From contig QANT01009091.1 of the NCBI GenBank assembly GCA_003254885.1, positions 1 through 30,267 of the forward strand: a stretch of 30,267 bases of DNA, written 5' to 3'. Source of the DNA: Purshia tridentata. Its lineage: Eukaryota; Streptophyta; Magnoliopsida; Rosales; Rosaceae. The notes under the pieces are model-generated. The model did no database searches and was not told the origin of the DNA. It was given only the letters and a program-made list of their open reading frames with translations. Numbering within the stretch: position 1 is the stretch's first letter; each line of letters starts with the position of its first letter. Below, piece by piece: positions 1 to 10,308 of this stretch. The translations under genes and the position numbers were made by a program.

Positions 1-828
1 GCACCCACAGTTTTAAACATGATTGTAAATGCACCCGCAAATGAGCAGAGGCCACTTCTGGGCAAGGTAATAGTCATGACCGGGGCTGCACCGCCCCCCG
101 CCCAGGTACTCTTCAAGATGGAAGAACTAGGGTTCAGTGTAATCCATTCCTATGGTTTGACAGAAACTTATGGTCCTGGTACAGTTTGCACGTGGAAACC
201 CGAATGGGATTCCCTGCCTCGAAACGAACAGGCAAGGATCAAGTCTCGGCAGGGCTTGCAACATCTTGGCATGGAGGAAATTGATGTGAAAGACCCTGTG
301 ACCATGACGAGTGTACCATCTGATGCAAAAACCATGGGTGAGGTAATGTTCAGAGGCAACACTGTGATGAATGGATACTTGAAAGATCATAATGCAACAA
401 TGGATGCATTCAAAGGGGGATGGTTTCGCACTGGGGACTTGGGGGTGAAACACTCGGATGGTTACATAGAGCTGAAGGACCGTTCAAAGGATATTATCAT
501 TTCTGGGGGGGAAAATATTAGCTCAATTGAGGTGGAATCTGTGCTTTTCAGTCACCCTGCTGTTCTTGAGGCATCTATTGTGGGACGGCCTGATGATTAT
601 TGGGGGGAGACACCCTGTGCATTTGTGAAGTTGAAGGATGACTGTAATGCGAGTGTAGAAGAGATTATCAAATTTTGCAGAGATCGCTTACCTCACTACA
701 TGGCTCCTCGAACTGTTGTTTTTGAAAATCTGCCTAAGACTTCAACTGGGAAGGTGCAGAAGTTTGTATTGAAGGAGAAGGCTAAGGCCATGGGAAGCCT
801 CTCTAAGAAAAGCAGCAGCAAACTGTAA
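1..828 (+). CDS. Acyl-activating enzyme (acyl-CoA synthetase), 3' end of gene, peroxisomal
   Basis: C-terminal part of an AMP-forming acyl-CoA synthetase of the plant acyl-activating enzyme group (AAE1/benzoate-CoA ligase-like). The family couples a carboxylic acid to CoA through an acyl-adenylate. The frame is open from the first base, so the protein continues beyond the left edge; the Met at 19 is internal. About 276 residues are visible. Family motifs appear in order: the SYGLTET adenylate-binding motif; [14 protein letters not shown]; the GWFRTGDLG motif with its nucleotide-binding Asp; the hinge segment [16 protein letters not shown]; and near the C-terminus [11 protein letters not shown], whose first Lys before the final helix is the usual catalytic Lys. 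The last three residues are SKL, the canonical PTS1 peroxisome import signal, so a peroxisomal location is inferred. The acyl substrate cannot be read from this part. There is no intron, stop or frameshift in the visible segment, so it is probably an intact last exon. Confidence 0.93.
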   Translation, partial: APTVLNMIVNAPANEQRPLLGKVIVMTGAAPPPAQVLFKMEELGFSVIHSYGLTETYGPGTVCTWKPEWDSLPRNEQARIKSRQGLQHLGMEEIDVKDPVTMTSVPSDAKTMGEVMFRGNTVMNGYLKDHNATMDAFKGGWFRTGDLGVKHSDGYIELKDRSKDIIISGGENISSIEVESVLFSHPAVLEASIVGRPDDYWGETPCAFVKLKDDCNASVEEIIKFCRDRLPHYMAPRTVVFENLPKTSTGKVQKFVLKEKAKAMGSLSKKSSSKL

Positions 829-2133
829 AGGCCCTTCTTGTAAAGAGGAGACTGTAGTCTGTGCTTTCAAGTTGTAAACATTTTGGTACTGTCAATTGCC
901 TATTATTTTGCAACTCAATCCATCATCATATCCTGTGAAATTAGTAATCACAACTTCTAAATGTACTCCTTTTATTTTCTCTATATGCATTAATTCGTGA
1001 AAACTTTCTATTAAACCTAAAGAATTGAGTTTAAATTGAACTCTTCTGAACCCAAACAGATTGAACCAGTAAAATCAGAATCAGCATTAAATATCTTGAG
1101 TTAGGACTGAATAAAAAATCTTAAACTTCCATCTCATATGCATTTAAAAATTATATGATCTCATAGATATTTACGAGATTATTTCCATGAACCTATCACA
1201 ACTATTAATTAATTGGAGTCTAGATATAAGCATCTGAAAATTGCCTCACCTAGGCAAGCATGTACAACTTACCACCAATCAATGGTTCAAGAGTTAAATC
1301 AATTACACTAGAGCTAACTTTCAGTACAAAAACAAAACACAGTTGAGCATGCACAAAGTAGACATTGCTTTCAACAGTTCCAAAGAGTTATGTTCATACA
1401 TTTCTAGTTATAACGAAACACCACTGTATGATAATTTCCATGATCAACACTACGAAGTCTTTGAATGGGCACCCTGTGTTGTTTTGGGAGAGGCCAACTG
1501 AGAACACAAGGCACATGGAACAAACTCAGAATGAAGCATTAATTGTCATCATAAGCCTAGGATTAGTAAAAAAACTAACTCATGGCAGAGACATGAATCC
1601 TGGAGTTTAATAGAATTTTTTCATAAGGGCAATTCAAAACTTTCAAAAATTGTCATCATAAGCCTAGGATTAGTAAAAAAAAAAGTAAAAAAACTAACTC
1701 ATGGCAGAGACATGAATCCTAGAGTTTAATAGAATGTTGGACATCTAAAATGCTAGGTCTAGGGATTCCCGGGCTGTTTTTGCGGCATTCGTATCCATAT
1801 TATTGAGCTGACAAGATAAAAAAACAGCCAAATTGAACACTCGGTGACAAAAGAAAAATAAATTAATAAGTGCATAATAATTATATTTTTCAAGACCATT
1901 ATAGCACAAGAACATAATTTGAATGGGTTATGCACACACCATTTGAAATTGAACAAACTAATAAATTAACAAAGTTAAAGATTCAGCAATATCCATAATA
2001 TGCACCATTAAATACTTTTAGCTTTAAGATCTTGCCAAAGTTTTTGTTGAATCCACCTTTGTTTGCCATTAGGTTTGTTAAAAATCGGCCCCCAATTTAA
2101 TTAATTAATGTTGAATCGTTGAATCACTTGACA
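829..2133. other. 3' flank of the acyl-activating enzyme gene
   Basis: A/T-rich sequence after the stop codon. The first few hundred bases are probably the 3' UTR; an AATAAA lies near 1109, but no poly(A) site can be fixed. The only open frames are short and look like chance. A local direct duplication lies at 1542-1735. I looked for the missing end of the neighbouring hAT element here and did not find it. Confidence 0.6.
1542..1735 (+). repeat. Imperfect direct duplication, two copies of about 75-87 bp
   Basis: Copy 1 spans 1542-1616 and copy 2 spans 1649-1735. Both begin ATTGTCATCATAAGCCTAGG and end near GAGTTTAATAGAAT. Copy 2 carries about 12 extra A-rich bases in the poly(A) run after GGATTAGT, plus a single G/A change. 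The 32-bp spacer is unique. It looks like a recent local duplication. No open frame uses it. Confidence 0.85.
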
Positions 2134-3171
2134 TGTGACACGCCCCGACCCTCGAGCACGTGCCTAAACTGCTGAAAACTGATAACTGTTCCCTGTGGGC
2201 CCTTTTTCTAAAACTGTGAGCCATGAATATAAAATAATTTATTTAAGCACAACTGAAATCTTACTAAACAATTCATATAAAACCAATTATAAAACCTTTT
2301 TCATAAAAATCACAGGGTAAAATAACTTTCTGCAAACAGTGCTGGTCCCACTGCCTCGTCTTCTCTCCACTGCCTCCTCAGCTCGCTCAACCTGCAAAAC
2401 CAAACCCTGCACCCAACCACAGGTGCTCCGGGTTTACACACAAACCCGGTAAGCTCACTAGAGCTCGTGTGAGTGAAATCTAAATGAAAACCCCAAATTA
2501 ACTAAAATAGAATAATCAGTCACAATTCATCTTAATCCTCAAATCAAAATCAGTTCACAACCTATAAATCACAATCCTAAACCTGATCACCAATCCACTA
2601 AACCGATCAAATCCACTGTGATCCTTAATTCCTCAAATATCCTCCATTTAACCTCTAACTGAAGATCACCTCGACTTACACCACAAGGTCCTGACTTAGA
2701 ATCCCACTAGATTCTCCAATAATCTAGAATCCTCGATATCCATTCAGAACCAACTTAAACCTCAATTAATCCTTCCACTGTCCTCAAATAACCTTTAGAA
2801 CCCACTAAATCCTTAATTAACCCACTGATACTCTGAAACCTTTTTCTTACCCTTACATCTCAGAAGACCTTTGTTACTCAAACCCTGGTAATCTATTCTC
2901 TCCTAAGCTTTATATCCCAAGTTCTTAACACCTCACTGTTACCCTTTGAGATTCCCCAGCTTTAAAACATTTTATAAATTCACTGAAAACTCTTTGTGAA
3001 TACAAGAAAGCTTATCAAAATCCCAATTCATAAAACAAGTACTGAAAACTCTGATAAATTAATAAAACTGGTCAAGTTTTTAAAATATCAATTAAAAACT
3101 GACATCTATCATTCTCAAGAACAACTGTAAGCTAAAAATATAAATAAAACCATCGTCTAAGTACCCTGGAA

Positions 3172-3535
3172 AACTGGCCATACACTCGTACGGAATGCTG
3201 CATCGTACGAGCAGGGCAAAGCTAACTGGCCATACACCTGCACGGAATTCTGCATCGTACAGGCAGGGCAAAGCTAACTGGCCATACACCTGTACGGAAT
3301 TCTGCATCGTACAGGCAGGGCAAAGCTAACTGGCCATACACCTGTACGGAATTCTGCATCGTACAGGCAGGGCAAAGCTAACTGGCCATACACCTGTACG
3401 GAATTCTGCATCGTACAGGCAGGGCAAAGCTAACTGGCCATACACCTGTACGGAATTCTGCATCGTACAGGCAGGGCAAAGCTAACTGGCCATACACCTG
3501 TACGGAATTCTGCATCGTACAGGCAGGGCAAAACT
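3172..3535. repeat. Seven tandem 52-bp units, each with an inverted repeat
   Basis: Units start at 3172, 3224, 3276, 3328, 3380, 3432 and 3484, each beginning AACTGGCCATACA. Inside each unit an 8-bp arm pairs with a matching arm across an 11-base spacer: CCTGTACG with CGTACAGG in most units, and CTCGTACG with CGTACGAG in the first unit. Units 3-7 are almost identical, which implies recent expansion. Unit 1 is the most diverged. The array sits directly beside the conserved module at 3561-3632. Confidence 0.95.
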
Positions 3536-3560
3536 AACTGTCATACGTGCACGCAGAGCT

Positions 3561-3632
3561 GCCCCCAAAGGGCGAGGCACCGCAACACACGGCCCAAAGC
3601 CTATGTGTGTGTCACGATGGGTCCCAAAGACC
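3561..3632 (+). repeat. Conserved multi-hairpin module of LTR-A
   Basis: Block shared with 8996-9057, 25199-25270 and the reverse complement of 29156-29227. It contains the small stem-loops CCC-CAAA-GGG, GGC-CCAAA-GCC and GGTC-CCAAA-GACC, with TATGTGTGTGTCACGATGG between the second and third. It lies just past the tandem hairpin units. Function unknown. Confidence 0.75.
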
Positions 3633-4139
3633 TTACTGAACTTATCTGTAGCTGGGTACTCATACGGCAATTTAAATCCACTTTTAAGTTTTTCAAACCA
3701 CAACTAATAAAATCCTTTCTTAAAGAACCAAAGTTTCTAAAAACTGACAATAAGATCAAATCTTTATCTTTAACCAAGAAAAACTGAGTTCTTAAAATCA
3801 GTTTCCCAAAACCGAAATCCATACTAAATCACCTCGAAAAGTAATAATCTTAAAATCCTGGGAATCCCAATCCTAACCAAAGTTCTCCACCTGGACTCAC
3901 CGGACCTCAACAAACCACTAATCCTTACTAAGTCCTCAATCAATCTTTTAAATCCTCGGAAATTCCATTCCTAATTCCGTACCCCTCTTTACTAGTAACA
4001 AGCAACCAAACAAACAACACACAAGCAACCAAGTGACTAATTAAACTGAGAATTAAAGGGTCCTAGGTTCACTCACTGCGACCACACGAAAAGACTAAAC
4101 TGCCCTTCGTGTCCTTCGTGGCTCCTTTGCTCAGATTCT

Positions 4140-4640
4140 AAAATCCGGCAGCATAACGGCATCGGGGTACAAATTCCCAAGCCGAGCGTACCCACAAGCT
4201 CGGGTGGTTGGCCCGAGGCCGAAAACCAAGGAAACAGCCGCTGGAACCGTCACACGCGGCGAAACCCATAGCGGTCAACGAGCGGTCAACTGGGTCGATG
4301 GCCAAAAGTGGCCGGAAACTGACGAAACTCGCCGGAAAAGCCGACGGCACACCCACGCCGATCCGCCGTCCACGGCGGTCCAAAGGTTCAATCGAACCCA
4401 CCAACAAGCTGGGCTCGACGAGAGGAAGAGATCTGGGTAGTCACTAAGCCTCGTCGTCGCCGGAAACGGCGAGATCGCCGCCGATGACGACTGTGCACGA
4501 TTCGAATCTCCACTTTCCGAGCTAATTCACGGCGAGCCGCCACCACAGGAAGGGAAAGGAGGAGCCGGCGAGCACGGGAAGCTGAAGACCACGCCGGCCT
4601 GCCGCCGGACGCGCCCCCACGCGCCGGCGAAAGGCGCGGC
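4140..4640. other. GC-rich, CpG-rich segment inside LTR-A
   Basis: About 500 bp much richer in G+C and CpG than its A/T-rich surroundings. Open frames occur on both strands (for example 4138-4407 minus, 4204-4440 plus, 4208-4447 plus). None has recognisable motifs, and overlap in several frames is expected from base composition. By position it corresponds to the GC-rich region 27750-28130 of LTR-D, so it is probably the transcript leader region of the LTR. I do not call a gene here. Confidence 0.5.
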
Positions 4641-5023
4641 TGGAGATGGGACTCGCGAAAGAGGGAGAGATTTTGGGAGAGAGGAGAGAGAAAACTGGGT
4701 CTGGTTTATGGGGTTCTGTGGCCCTTTTAAAAATCCCGCTTTTCAAAATTACCAACTTGCCCCTCTCTTCACACGTCCGTAACTTCCAAACCGTAGCCCC
4801 GTTCGACGCGTGCTACGTGTCTACGAACTCGTGAGGACGAGATCTTTCCAACGAACCCAAAGTCAACGCGAAAACCTTGCCCGAACAAAAAGTCAACTTT
4901 TTGCCCCTTTAAAAGTCAAACTTTAAAATTCAAAACCTCCAAAACGTTTTACTTTCAAATTAAAATCCCGAAAATCTTTAAAAAGCTTTTCAAAACCACT
5001 TTTGAAAGGTGCGGGGTGTTACA

Positions 5024-7116
5024 CAATCGTTTGTGCATATCAATGCCTCCACCATTTTAGGAGTCAAAGAACTCCTAAGAGGACCCACCACCCTTGACCC
5101 TGAGCTAAATGCACATTTGGAAGCCACACTAGAAACCGGCATTGCATAAATGTCTTTGGCAATCTTAGCCAAGATTGGAAATCTAGCCGACTCCGCTTTC
5201 CAATAAGGCAAAAGCTTGAACTTGTTATTCTTCTTCACCTCTAAGTGAGATTCATTCAAGTACCTATCAACCTCATCACTTAAGGCAACCACTTGGTTAT
5301 TCTTTAAAGATTGAAGATATATACAAGTATGCTCATCTTCCTCTTCTCGTCACTACTATCCTCTTCATTCAAGTCATCACCATTATCACTACCATCATCA
5401 TCATCACCATCTCCTAATTGATTTCTTCTTGGCACCATTTGTTCATACTCTTTAAACAAATCATGGAGAATTTGTTTTAACTCCATTTCTGGTTTTTCAC
5501 CATCTCTTTATCCATCCCTATTTTAGTAAGGTGGAAACTCACAAATCCCATTTTGAACCTTGGATCAAGAACAACCGTAAGATATACAAAACGGTTCACA
5601 TTCTCCCATTTCCCCTAATATTTGTCAAATTTCTTCTTCATGCCTGCTGCCACCTTATGCAACACCTCAAAACTTGGCTTCTTCAACTCCTTTTCCAACA
5701 AAATTTGAATAGACATCAATTGCTTGAAAACCAAATGGGCGGTGGGGGTTTTAGAAGCACTTAGTTTGAGGGTTGCTTCATAAAACACCTTTAAAAATAA
5801 TAAAAACTCCATAGCATTCTCCCAATCCAAAGTATCGAGACACCTAGTGTTGTCATGCTCCTTGAAGTAATCTTGGAAACATGAATCCATAAGGCCTAAC
5901 CTCTGAAACACCTTAGAAAATTTCAAAGCATGCTCCAACATAAGATACGTGGAGTTCCACCGAGTACACACATCCATGCATACAATTGGCATCCCTCCTA
6001 TGCCTTCACCATGGGCAAATTCTCTAAACTTCTCTAACCTTTGTGTGGAGATGATCTTACCCACTTAACCCCTAGCCTAATTGGTTGAATTGAGTCACTT
6101 AAAACACCTATCCCATCTTGTACAATCAAATTCAACACATGACAACAACACCTCATGTGCAAATATGCTCCATTACACACAAGACCCTTACTTCTAGCAA
6201 GCTTTCCCTTAAAAATCTCAATGGCCTTATCATTGGCCGTGGAATTATCTACCGCAATTGTAAAAACCTTCTCTATCCCCCAATCCCCCAACAAACACTT
6301 CTCCAAAGCTTTGGCAATGGTCTCACCCTTATGGTTAGCAATTTGACAAAAGGACATAATTTTTTTGTGCAAATTCCAATTATCATCACAAAAAGAGGCA
6401 GTGAGCACCATATAATTAATATTTTGAATAGAGGTCCAAGTGTCTGTAGTAAGAGACACTCTTGTACCAATACTCAAAATACTCTTAAGCTTTGCCTTCT
6501 CTTCAAGAAAACAACTCAAGACACCAAGAGCAATCGTCTTGCGACAAGACATAACAAATTGAGGGTTTAGAGCCATACAAAAAGCTCTAAACCCGGCTGC
6601 CTCAACCATATTAAATGGAAGCTCATCTATAAAAATTATCTCTATCAATTTCTTCCTAGCATAATCTTTGTCATAGTGTAAAGGCAGAAGCTCACCTTTG
6701 GAGTTATTTGCCAACACGGTTTGCTTGGCTTCACCCTTGTCCTTCCTAACCAAAGATACCAAGCATGCACCAAACACGTGATGCCTCATGTTCGTAGTGC
6801 CATGACTCTTTGACCCGCAAGGATACTCTTTCAATTTGCAATAATTGCAAACTGCCATGGGAGGCATGAAATAAGAACCATCCTCATTCTTCTTGTAATG
6901 GAAATGTTTCCACATTTCGGACTTCTTCTTTCCTGGCTTGAAGGTTGTTTGTTTTGGTTGAGGTCCACTGCTAGCTGTCACACTAACTTGAGGATCAGTT
7001 TGTTGAACTTCTTGTTGTTGGTGTTCTTGAGAAGCTTGAGTCGCTGAAGGTTGTGAGGTAGAATTAGAAGCGCATGCTTTACTTTGTCTTTTTGTCATTC
7101 TATAATCATTAAACAA
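5024..7116 (-). pseudogene. hAT transposase pseudogene (BED zinc finger, RICESLEEPER-like)
   Basis: Cut-and-paste transposase of the plant hAT superfamily, read from the Met at 7116. The first frame (7116-6034, 360 residues) has a Gln/Ser-rich head. A BED zinc finger follows at about residues 65-120 (VCNYC then HGTTNMRHHV), and after it the RNase H-like core, with LTTDTWTS and AVDNSTAND carrying the first two acidic catalytic positions. The second frame (6064-5615) carries CTRWNSTYLMLEH and ends MKKKFDKY. A third stretch (about 5614-5487) reads VVLDPRFKM in another frame. Next come an acidic linker (5486-5304) and the C-terminal dimerisation region (5292-5024: SRVVGPLRSSLTPKMVEALICT). At least three frame changes separate these pieces. 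The last few residues are lost where LTR-A is inserted; the nine or so codons after ICTNDCV are LTR sequence. Family assignment is firm; it is non-functional. Confidence 0.92.
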
Positions 7117-8226
7117 ACCAAAATAAACATATTATTAGCAACATAACAGATATTCACCATAATCCCAATTCAAAACAAACAAACCCTCACAGCAAATTCT
7201 AATACTACACCAAACTGTCTATTAATAATTTAATTGTATCATCAACAAAAAAACACCAACCAAACAAGTTCCACTTAAAAAGAGATCTCAAAGGATGTTG
7301 TTTTAAAACAATAGAGTTAATTAAACAAACTCAAAGTATTAGAATTTATTTAGACATTATAAAGAATTAAGCATTAACTTTAATTCATCTTTTATAATTA
7401 AATGGCCCTAAACAACCTAACGGCTAAACCCATTAGTTTATTAGCTTTATTGAATGGCTCCTTGTTTCGTATAGTAAATTTAAATCCATATGTTAACAAT
7501 ATAAATAGTAATTGATTAAGAAGAGAGAGTTAAAGTGCGAAGGACGGAGGTCTGTGGCATTTTATGCAAATGTGCTCTATGAACAATTGAAATTAGAAAT
7601 AGAAATTTAGGATATTAATTAGGCTTTTTATAAAGAATGAAACAACAAAATGAACAATGAACAACAATGAAATCATTGAAATGAATGAATTATTCATAAA
7701 AAAGATATAAACTTACATTATTAGAAAATTAGGGATTTTGGAATTGGGGATTTAGGGCACTGGGCACAATCGGAAATCAAAGAATGAGAGCTTCAGAGGT
7801 GGTCGCCAGTGAAAGAGAAGATAACAGCCAGTGGTGGCGATGGCCAGTGGTGGCAACAGCGCGACTCTGCAAGTGATGAAACTGAGAGAGTGAGAGGAGG
7901 CAGTGTCGACTGTCGAGGGAAGGACTTAAGGAAAGGAAGGTTGGCTGAGACAGTGAGGAGTGATGATTGAGTGAGAGACAAAAGAAAACAGACAATATTT
8001 TTTTTTTGGGCAATTGGGCTTGGGTTACCCCAAAGTTGGTTGTTGGGTCGGTTTTCGGGCAACTGAGTTTGGCCAAAATCAAAACCAACGTCCGATCCAT
8101 TGGTTATTGGGTCGGGTGGTATTATCGGCCTGACATGGTTGAGTCAGGTGTCGGTTGAATATCGCCTGGTAAAAACGAGTCGGTAATGGGTTGGCTATTG
8201 GTAAAAACCAACCCATTCCCACCCTA
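7117..8226 (-). other. Non-coding 5' region of the hAT element
   Basis: A/T-rich up to about 7740, then G-rich up to the element end. Short overlapping minus-strand open frames at 7777-8100 and 7793-8062 have low-complexity Ser/Leu composition and no motif; I do not call them genes. The terminal 250 bp repeat GGGTCGG/GGTTTT motifs, in keeping with subterminal transposase-binding repeats of hAT elements. Confidence 0.6.
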
Positions 8227-8227
8227 G

Positions 8228-8885
8228 TTTGAATAGAAATCTTAAAAGTTGTATTTTTTCAATTTTTGTGAAAAGGTGTGACTTCTCACTTGAAATTTGG
8301 GATGCATCTTCTCAGTAATTATGAAGTGTTGCAATTAGTTTTTATAGAGATTACCTTTCAATATCTAAGAGTTGCAATTTCTCATCAAGAAAGGTTACAA
8401 CTTTTCATTGTGAAAGGTTACAAGTGAAGAATTGCAACTTCTCATTGTGAAAGGTTGCAATCTTCCAATCCCTATAAATAAACATCTTCACATAGCATTT
8501 AGGAATAGAATTAATTTGAGTATTGTTAGTTCATCAAGGAGATTAGAGTTGTCAAATATTTGAGAGAATAAACACACAAGTTTGCTAGAATTCAAAGTTT
8601 GAGTGCTCTACTTTGAATTAGATAGTCGTATTCGAGAAATGGACACTCATCTGAAACTACAAGCATAAGAGTAAGGGTGAAATATCTGTCTTAAGACAAT
8701 GCTAAGGCAAGCCTCTATCTACTTTTCTTTATATTATTCTGCAGTAGATTGAGTTAAAGTTTACATTCTTGTAATTGTATTTAATTATTTGTGAATTTAT
8801 GCATTGAGTAATATTATTGAAGTCTTTCGGTATTCTTGATTTATATATATTGTGTTTGCAAACCTAATTTTGTTCCATAACCAAC
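8228..8885 (+). mobile_element. Probable LTR fragment of another retrotransposon
   Basis: Non-coding sequence laid out like an LTR promoter. Repeated motifs of the type GAAAGGTT(A/G)CAA and AATTGCAACTTCTCAT (8280-8465) are followed by a TATA box in CCTATAAATAAAC and then a T-rich tail. The repeats upstream of the TATA box resemble the enhancer repeats of Ty1/copia LTRs. Neither a convincing TG start nor a CA end with primer-binding site could be placed. The left edge abuts the hAT element and the right edge LTR-B. Assignment is tentative. Confidence 0.4.
8473..8480 (+). promoter_or_regulatory. TATA box of the probable LTR fragment
   Basis: TATAAATA within CCTATAAATAAAC, downstream of the GGTT(A/G)CAA repeats. 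A good match to the plant TATA consensus. Activity is not shown. Confidence 0.5.
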
Positions 8886-10308
8886 CAGCCTTTTATCTGT
8901 ATCGTCGTACGGGGAGCCAAATAGATTAGCCTTTCACCTGTACCGTCGGTACGCCGTTGTACTGGCAGGCAATAGAATCATATGTACAGCAAAAAGTCCC
9001 CAAAGGGCGAGACATGGCCCTAACCCTATGTGTGTGTCATGATGGGTCCCAAGGACCTAACTAAAATTGTATCTGAATTGGTGGGTACTTAACATGGCAT
9101 TCCTTTGAAAACATAAGTTTTTTATACATCTATAATTCCAAGCACTTTATTTCTTAAAATGATATTCAACCTTTTCACTATAGAAAACAATTAACTTAAT
9201 CCCAAAAGTTAAATCGTTATGCTCAAAACAATAACGTTTCCAATTTCTAAAACTTAAATAAACTTTAAATCATTTTACTCAAGCATATTAAATAAACCAT
9301 AAGCATTAAATTGAGAAACCAAAATTATTATCGAGAACCAATGACTCAATAAAATCATCGAAAAAGAAATCAATTACGCCAAATCTAATATCATAAATGG
9401 AATTTAGAAATAAAGTCATAAAGTTTTATTGAAACAATTTCAAAAATTGAAGTCCACCCATAGTGAGGTATCTAGTTTCGATCCTCCGTCGAATTACCTT
9501 GAGTTTCGAGGTCGTCACCTTATGAGAAAGTAAGCCCATGAAGATGGGAGTAAAACCCACTAAAAATCCGACCCAAACATGGCCGGAAATGGCAAGAATC
9601 GACGAAGAACGATGGTGGTGGCACGGCTGTAATTGGGCTGCTGCATCTTAATGGCTGATCGGGACAGTGATCTGAGACTATAAGTGGAGAGGCATCATCG
9701 ATAGCTTTCCAACGATACCAAGATCGCCATAATCGGATGTCAAACAAGGAAGTTATGGCCAGTCAAAGTTTGGCCTTGGAGAGAGCGAAAAGAGAAAGAA
9801 AGAGAAGTGAGAGTGAACACATCAGAAAGGAGAGAGAAAAAAAGTTTAAAAATCTGGATTTTGCCTTTTTAAAATCTATCTTTGCAAATTACAAAAATGC
9901 CCCTAACTTCACACGCCTGTAACTTTAAAACCGTAACTTTGATTGACTCAAGCTTCATGTCTATGAACTCGTGGAGTCGAGCTCTATACAACTAAGTCAA
10001 GGTCTAAACCAAAATCCAAGTACTTTTGAAAGCCAAATTTTAGCCTCTTGTCACGTTCATAACTTCCAAACTGTAGCCTCTATTGATGCACGATTTAAGT
10101 ATATGAACTCTCGTGTTCGAGATCTTCCCAATGGATGCAAAGTCAAATCCAGAATTTCATTGTACCAAAAGTCAACTTTGGGCCCAACTAAAACTTAGAC
10201 ATAAGTTACACTTGCTCCAAAATAAATTTGTAGTTCCTTTATATTCAATCCCAACATCTCTAAGTGCCAAGCAAAATTTAAACTTAGAAAAATACGGGTT
10301 GTTATACA
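8886..10308 (-). mobile_element. LTR-B: truncated relative of LTR-A
   Basis: Matches LTR-A/C/D blocks in the same order. A degraded tandem zone with CCTGTACCGTC lies at 8890-8980, then the conserved hairpin module (8996-9057). An exon-like block with GATCCTCCGTCGAATTACC follows near 9480, then the segment with CTATGAACTCGTGGAGTCGAG (about 9960). The end is ACGGGTTGTTATACA at 10308. About 1 kb of the outer part seen in LTR-A is missing. The sequence resumes at 11589 after the small hAT insertion. On the left it joins unrelated LTR-like sequence, so the break is a truncation and no target duplication can be read. Confidence 0.68.
8996..9057 (+). repeat. Conserved multi-hairpin module of LTR-B
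   Basis: Copy of the module at 3561-3632, 62 nt instead of 72. CCC-CAAA-GGG and the last stem remain; the latter is GGTCC-CAA-GGACC here, with a change on the 3' side that still pairs. The middle GGC/GCC stem is lost by a short deletion. Confidence 0.7.

Larger units (their letters stand above)
2134..5023 (-). mobile_element. LTR-A: large solo-LTR-like element (about 2.9 kb)
   Basis: Starts TGTGACACGCCCCGACC and ends GGTGCGGGGTGTTACA, giving TG...CA termini with a short imperfect inverted terminal repeat as in LTRs. It shares blocks with LTR-B, LTR-C and, on the opposite strand, LTR-D. These include the tandem-repeat zone followed by the module ending GGGTCCCAAAGACC, and the GTGAGTG-containing segment. 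By comparison with LTR-D its transcriptional direction is inferred to be minus. There is no internal gag/pol and no second LTR. The right end breaks the hAT transposase reading frame at 5024. The expected 5-bp target duplication is absent: TGACA lies on the left and CAATC on the right. The left flank is therefore probably not the original insertion partner. Length and termini suggest Ty3/gypsy, but that is inference. Confidence 0.72.
5024..8226 (-). mobile_element. hAT (Ac-like) DNA transposon, truncated at its 3' end
   Basis: The element runs on the minus strand. Its outer 5' end is at about 8226, where the minus strand reads TAGGGTGGGAATGGGTTGG, a terminal sequence typical of plant hAT elements. 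From there inward lie about 1.1 kb of non-coding sequence with repeated GGGTCGG-type motifs, then the transposase pseudogene, which is cut by LTR-A at 5024. The other terminal repeat and the matching 8-bp target duplication were not found in the window, so the 3' end has been lost or displaced. The coding part has several frameshifts, so the copy is dead. Confidence 0.82.

Noticed and set aside
1365..1610. 81-residue open frame downstream of the acyl-activating enzyme gene
   Set aside because: No motif, no supporting context, and its end lies in the duplicated non-coding segment.
2121..2133. GAATC near the left edge of LTR-A as a match to CAATC on the right
   Set aside because: It is eight bases away from the TG start and differs at one position, so it is not a credible target duplication.
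3172..3535. CRISPR-like array of regularly spaced repeats
   Set aside because: Whole 52-bp units repeat with no variable spacers, and the array is inside a plant LTR; it is a tandem satellite-like array.
5304..5486. Small acidic protein (Asp-rich, 60 residues)
   Set aside because: It is the linker of the hAT transposase pseudogene between frameshifts, not a separate gene.
6118..6570. 150-residue plus-strand open frame
   Set aside because: It is antisense to the clear hAT transposase core and has no family motif.
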